DNA of 33,008 nucleotides, taken from NCBI GenBank assembly GCA_026982655.1, contig JALSGO010000012.1, positions 1 to 33,008 on the forward strand. Direction: 5' to 3'. A program made the translations under genes and the position numbers. Each line of letters starts with the position of its first letter. Within the stretch, counting starts at the first letter, position 1. Below are positions 30,672 to 33,008 of this stretch, piece after piece. This DNA comes from Candidatus Bipolaricaulota bacterium (GTDB lineage: Bacteria > Bipolaricaulota > Bipolaricaulia > RBG-16-55-9). The notes beneath the pieces were generated by a model. That model saw nothing but the letters and a program-made list of their open reading frames with translations. It ran no database searches and was not told the DNA's origin.

Positions 30672-31082
30672 CTACTCCGTTCCCCCGTCCGTTGACGGGT
30701 CCTCCACCAGCTCCACCAATACGCCGTGAAACCCCTTGGGGTGGACAAACGCGACGCGATGCCCTCCGAACCCCGGTCGGGGCTTCTCGTCGACGAGCCT
30801 TGCTCCTTGGGCCTGGAGCTCTTGGAGGGCCTTCTCGACGTCGGGGACGGCGAAGGCGAGGTGGTGGAGCCCCTCTCCCCGCCTCTCCAGAAACGTTTGG
30901 ACGGGTCCTTCCCCCAAGGGCTGGATCAGCTCCAGTTTAGGGGGTTCCTCCCCGAGCCAGCTTACGGCCACGCGGAACTCCTCGACGATCCCGCGGGCCG
31001 TCTCCTTGAGCCCTAAGAGCCCGAAGCGCGCGACGGCCTCTTCCAGCTCCTCCACGGCGATCCCGATGTGATGGAGTCTCAT
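30672..31082 (-). CDS. mce: Methylmalonyl-CoA epimerase (VOC family)
   Basis: Interconverts (R)- and (S)-methylmalonyl-CoA in propionate metabolism. The 136 residues form two vicinal-oxygen-chelate repeats: LHHIGIAVEELEEAVARFGL at the start, GEGLHHLAFAVPDVEKAL in the middle and DEKPRPGFGGHRVAFVHPKG then GVLVELVE, which supplies the metal-binding Glu. These match epimerase more closely than lactoylglutathione lyase. No mutase gene is in the window to support the pathway. The ATG at 31082 lacks a Shine-Dalgarno sequence and a TATACT lies 7 nt upstream. Confidence 0.9.
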   Translation of the reverse strand: MRLHHIGIAVEELEEAVARFGLLGLKETARGIVEEFRVAVSWLGEEPPKLELIQPLGEGPVQTFLERRGEGLHHLAFAVPDVEKALQELQAQGARLVDEKPRPGFGGHRVAFVHPKGFHGVLVELVEDPSTDGGTE

Positions 31083-31089
31083 CGTCTTT

Positions 31090-31095
31090 AGTATA
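31090..31095 (-). promoter_or_regulatory. -10 box of the epimerase gene, leaderless
   Basis: On the minus strand TATACT ends 7 nt before the ATG. The -35 position (TAGTCG) matches only 3 of 6. The transcript would begin at the start codon. Confidence 0.4.
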
Positions 31096-31202
31096 GCCGC
31101 TCGCGCTCGCCGCGACTACGTCTCCCCCGAGCAGGCAGAGCGGTTCCCCTGCCGTGGCCGTGAGGGGATTGCGAGGACCGGGGCTCAGGCGGATAAGGGG
31201 GC

Positions 31203-31231
31203 TTGACACGGGTAAGGAGCTTATGTAAGAA
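31203..31231 (+). promoter_or_regulatory. Promoter of the secreted repeat protein
   Basis: Consensus TTGACA (31203-31208), 17-bp spacer, TAAGAA (31226-31231). A leader of about 48 nt carries AGGAGG 8 nt before the ATG. Confidence 0.6.
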
Positions 31232-31285
31232 TTACACCGAGAGAGCAAAAAGAACCCCTGGAAGCAAGGGCAGGAGGCATTCACG

Positions 31286-33008
31286 ATGGGGAATCGCACT
31301 TTTGGGGGCAAGGCCCTTTTCCTCGGAACTCTCGTTTTCCTGCTAGGGATGGTCGGACGGACCTACGCCCAAGAAGGTACCCTTCCGGAGTTTCGCTTTG
31401 CCTTCGTTCTCGAATCCCTCATCGATCCGACTACCTCTCAAGCGGATATCGATGCTGCCCATATCGCGGATCTGGTGGTAGACAGGACGAGAGGAGCGGT
31501 GTATGCCACAGCACGACACGGCGTATCCATGGATTTCGACCCCGATCCCGCCGGAACGTTTATCCTGGACCCCAGGGGGGTATACAGCAGTTTCATCGCG
31601 AGTTACGACTCTTCCGGGGACTTCCGGTGGGCGTTTAATGTAAGCAGCGATTCACCGAACGGACGCGTGACCTTTTCTGAGATTGCATTGGATGATGCGG
31701 GCAACTTGTATACGGTAGGCTACTACAACGGGACGATCGACGTGGATCCGGACCCATCGGATTCTTTTCTGCTTACTTCTAATGGGGATTACGATGTTTT
31801 CGTGGCCAGCTACGATCCCTCCGGAACCCTGCGATGGGCTTTCAGCCTGGGCGGACCCAACACGGATCAAGGCTATGACATCTCTCTGGATGCGTCGGGA
31901 AACCTTTACATTGTCGGTAGGTTTTCCGACGCTACCGTGGACTTTGATCCCGACCCCAGTGTCACCTTCCTGCTTTCCACGTCCGGCACCAATGGCTTCC
32001 TGGCGAGCTATGACGCTCTAGGCAATTTCCGCTGGGCCTTTGCCTTGGAGAGGCTCTCGACCACGGGGGCCTCCGCCCTTCCCCGCCTGGCCGTTTACGG
32101 TTCCGGTATCGCCGTCATCGGCCTTTTTAACGACATCACGTTGGATGTCGATCCCGATCCTTCCACCCGCTTTATCTTGACAGCGCCCCCCAGCCCAAGG
32201 TCGCAAGCGTTTCTCGCCACCTATGACTTTACCGGCCAGCTCCAGTGGGCCTTTGCTATGCCCGAGGATGCTTACCTCATGAACCTCGCAGTGGATGCGT
32301 CAGACAATCTCTATGTAGCTGGATTCTTCGGAGCGTTTGTCCCCACGTTGGACGTAGACCCCGATCCTATCGACTCGTTCACCCTGACCTCGGCCGGAGG
32401 AGACGACATTCTCCTAGCGAGCTACGACGCCTCGGGCGGCTTTCGTTGGGCCTTCAGCCTGGGGGGGCCCGACACGGATCGAGCGTATGACCTCGCTGTC
32501 GAAGGGAGCTACGTGTATATTGCCGGATTCTTCTCGTATGCGACCGTAGACTTCGACCCCGATCCGGATACGGTGTGGGACCTCACTTCTGCCCGCCGCT
32601 TAGGCTACCTAGCCAGTTACGATTCGCTTGGGGACTTCCGTTGGGCTTTCTCGTTCGGGGATCCCGATGCCGATCTTACCAACCTAATGGAGATTGCTTT
32701 GGATGGAATCAACGTGTACGTTGCAGGGCACGGGGAGATCCCGGGTGGGGACTTCGATCCCGATCCCGACGCTTCCTTCCTTCTTTCTACCGTTACGAAC
32801 AACGATTTTTATCTGGCCAGCTATGCAGACCTTGCCGCCGCCGACCTTCCTCCGCCTCCGCCGCCGGTGGGGGGGGATCCGCCGATTTGGGGTTCGGTGG
32901 TGGTGTTTCCCACCCCGGAGCTGCCCTTCGGCTCCGGGCCCGATCGCGATCTCAACCGTGACCGCGACCTGAACGACTGCGTCCTGCGCTACCGAGATCT
33001 CTCTACGG
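31286..33008 (+). CDS. Secreted FDPDP-repeat (SBBP-like) protein, C-terminus cut by window end
   Basis: Open from ATG 31286 to the last base (574 codons seen). A signal peptide ends near TYA-QEG (about residue 28). Then come seven repeats of about 66-70 residues, each with a calcium-site-like core such as VDFDPDP, VDVDPDP or LDVDPDP (near 31531, 31741, 31938, 32145, 32353, 32548 and 32755), followed by FLLTS, an ASYD-SG-FRWAFSLGGP strand set and LDASGNLYIVG. This is the pattern of beta-propeller SBBP-type repeats. After them lies a PPPPPP linker and the start of another domain (VVFPTPELPFGSG, then an Asp/Arg/Asn-rich stretch). Codon use is more A/T-ending than in neighbours. Confidence 0.85.
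   Translation, partial: MGNRTFGGKALFLGTLVFLLGMVGRTYAQEGTLPEFRFAFVLESLIDPTTSQADIDAAHIADLVVDRTRGAVYATARHGVSMDFDPDPAGTFILDPRGVYSSFIASYDSSGDFRWAFNVSSDSPNGRVTFSEIALDDAGNLYTVGYYNGTIDVDPDPSDSFLLTSNGDYDVFVASYDPSGTLRWAFSLGGPNTDQGYDISLDASGNLYIVGRFSDATVDFDPDPSVTFLLSTSGTNGFLASYDALGNFRWAFALERLSTTGASALPRLAVYGSGIAVIGLFNDITLDVDPDPSTRFILTAPPSPRSQAFLATYDFTGQLQWAFAMPEDAYLMNLAVDASDNLYVAGFFGAFVPTLDVDPDPIDSFTLTSAGGDDILLASYDASGGFRWAFSLGGPDTDRAYDLAVEGSYVYIAGFFSYATVDFDPDPDTVWDLTSARRLGYLASYDSLGDFRWAFSFGDPDADLTNLMEIALDGINVYVAGHGEIPGGDFDPDPDASFLLSTVTNNDFYLASYADLAAADLPPPPPPVGGDPPIWGSVVVFPTPELPFGSGPDRDLNRDRDLNDCVLRYRDLST

Noticed and set aside
31286-33008. CRISPR or DNA tandem repeat
   Set aside because: The period is about 200 bp, in frame, and conserved at the protein level only.

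Overview
This window comes from a GC-rich bacterium. Genes are tightly packed with many ATGA or TGATG junctions, third codon positions are mostly G or C, and recognisable sigma70-type promoters (TTGnnn, 17-18 bp, TAnnnT) sit in most gaps. The gene set (Pup-proteasome, heteromeric PyrB/PyrI, archease, DASS and CPA2 transporters, secreted repeat proteins) does not fit Actinobacteria, the classic proteasome-bearing bacteria. The short Pup ending in ...YRQRSGQ resembles the UBact type reported from Nitrospirae and several candidate phyla. I infer a deep-branching, probably thermophilic lineage (for example Bipolaricaulota/OP1 or a relative), but the sequence alone does not prove this. No stretch over 300 bp lacks a gene.

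Layout. Positions 1-5554: the start of panB (minus) diverges from a four-gene operon of amidohydrolase, DASS/SLC13 permease, double universal stress protein and CPA2 antiporter with an RCK domain. Positions 5785-9309: trpS, then nuoC-nuoD-nuoI, a partial complex I set without nuoH; NuoI lacks one cluster cysteine. A frameshifted Uma2 gene overlaps the nuoI tail. Positions 10020-12522 (minus): pyrB-pyrI-thpR-archease, which combines pyrimidine synthesis with RNA-end enzymes. Positions 12745-15523: yajC-secD-secF, convergent with holA through a perfect hairpin that holds both stop codons. Positions 16778-17560: a divergent pair, a zinc-ribbon membrane protein and a ribbon-helix-helix-like protein.

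Positions 17630-25159 (minus) form the centrepiece, a complete Pup-proteasome operon: mpa-dop-pup-prcB-(membrane protein)-prcA-pafA. Dop would deamidate the C-terminal Gln of Pup, PafA would attach Pup to lysines of targets, Mpa would unfold pupylated proteins, and the PrcA/PrcB core would degrade them. It departs from the mycobacterial model in three ways: Mpa has no C-terminal GQYL-type tail, a polytopic membrane protein gene lies between prcB and prcA, and Pup is the short UBact-like type.

Positions 25306-33008 are rich in envelope and secreted functions: a subtilisin-like protease with an EF-hand loop and a sorting-like C-terminal module, a strongly expressed-looking beta-rich exported protein behind a structured leader, and a seven-repeat secreted protein cut by the window end. 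Interspersed are tRNA-Ala(GGC), a small multidrug-export-family protein, cysS and methylmalonyl-CoA epimerase. Several genes here have a -10 box only 7-10 nt from the start codon and no Shine-Dalgarno sequence, which suggests leaderless mRNAs.
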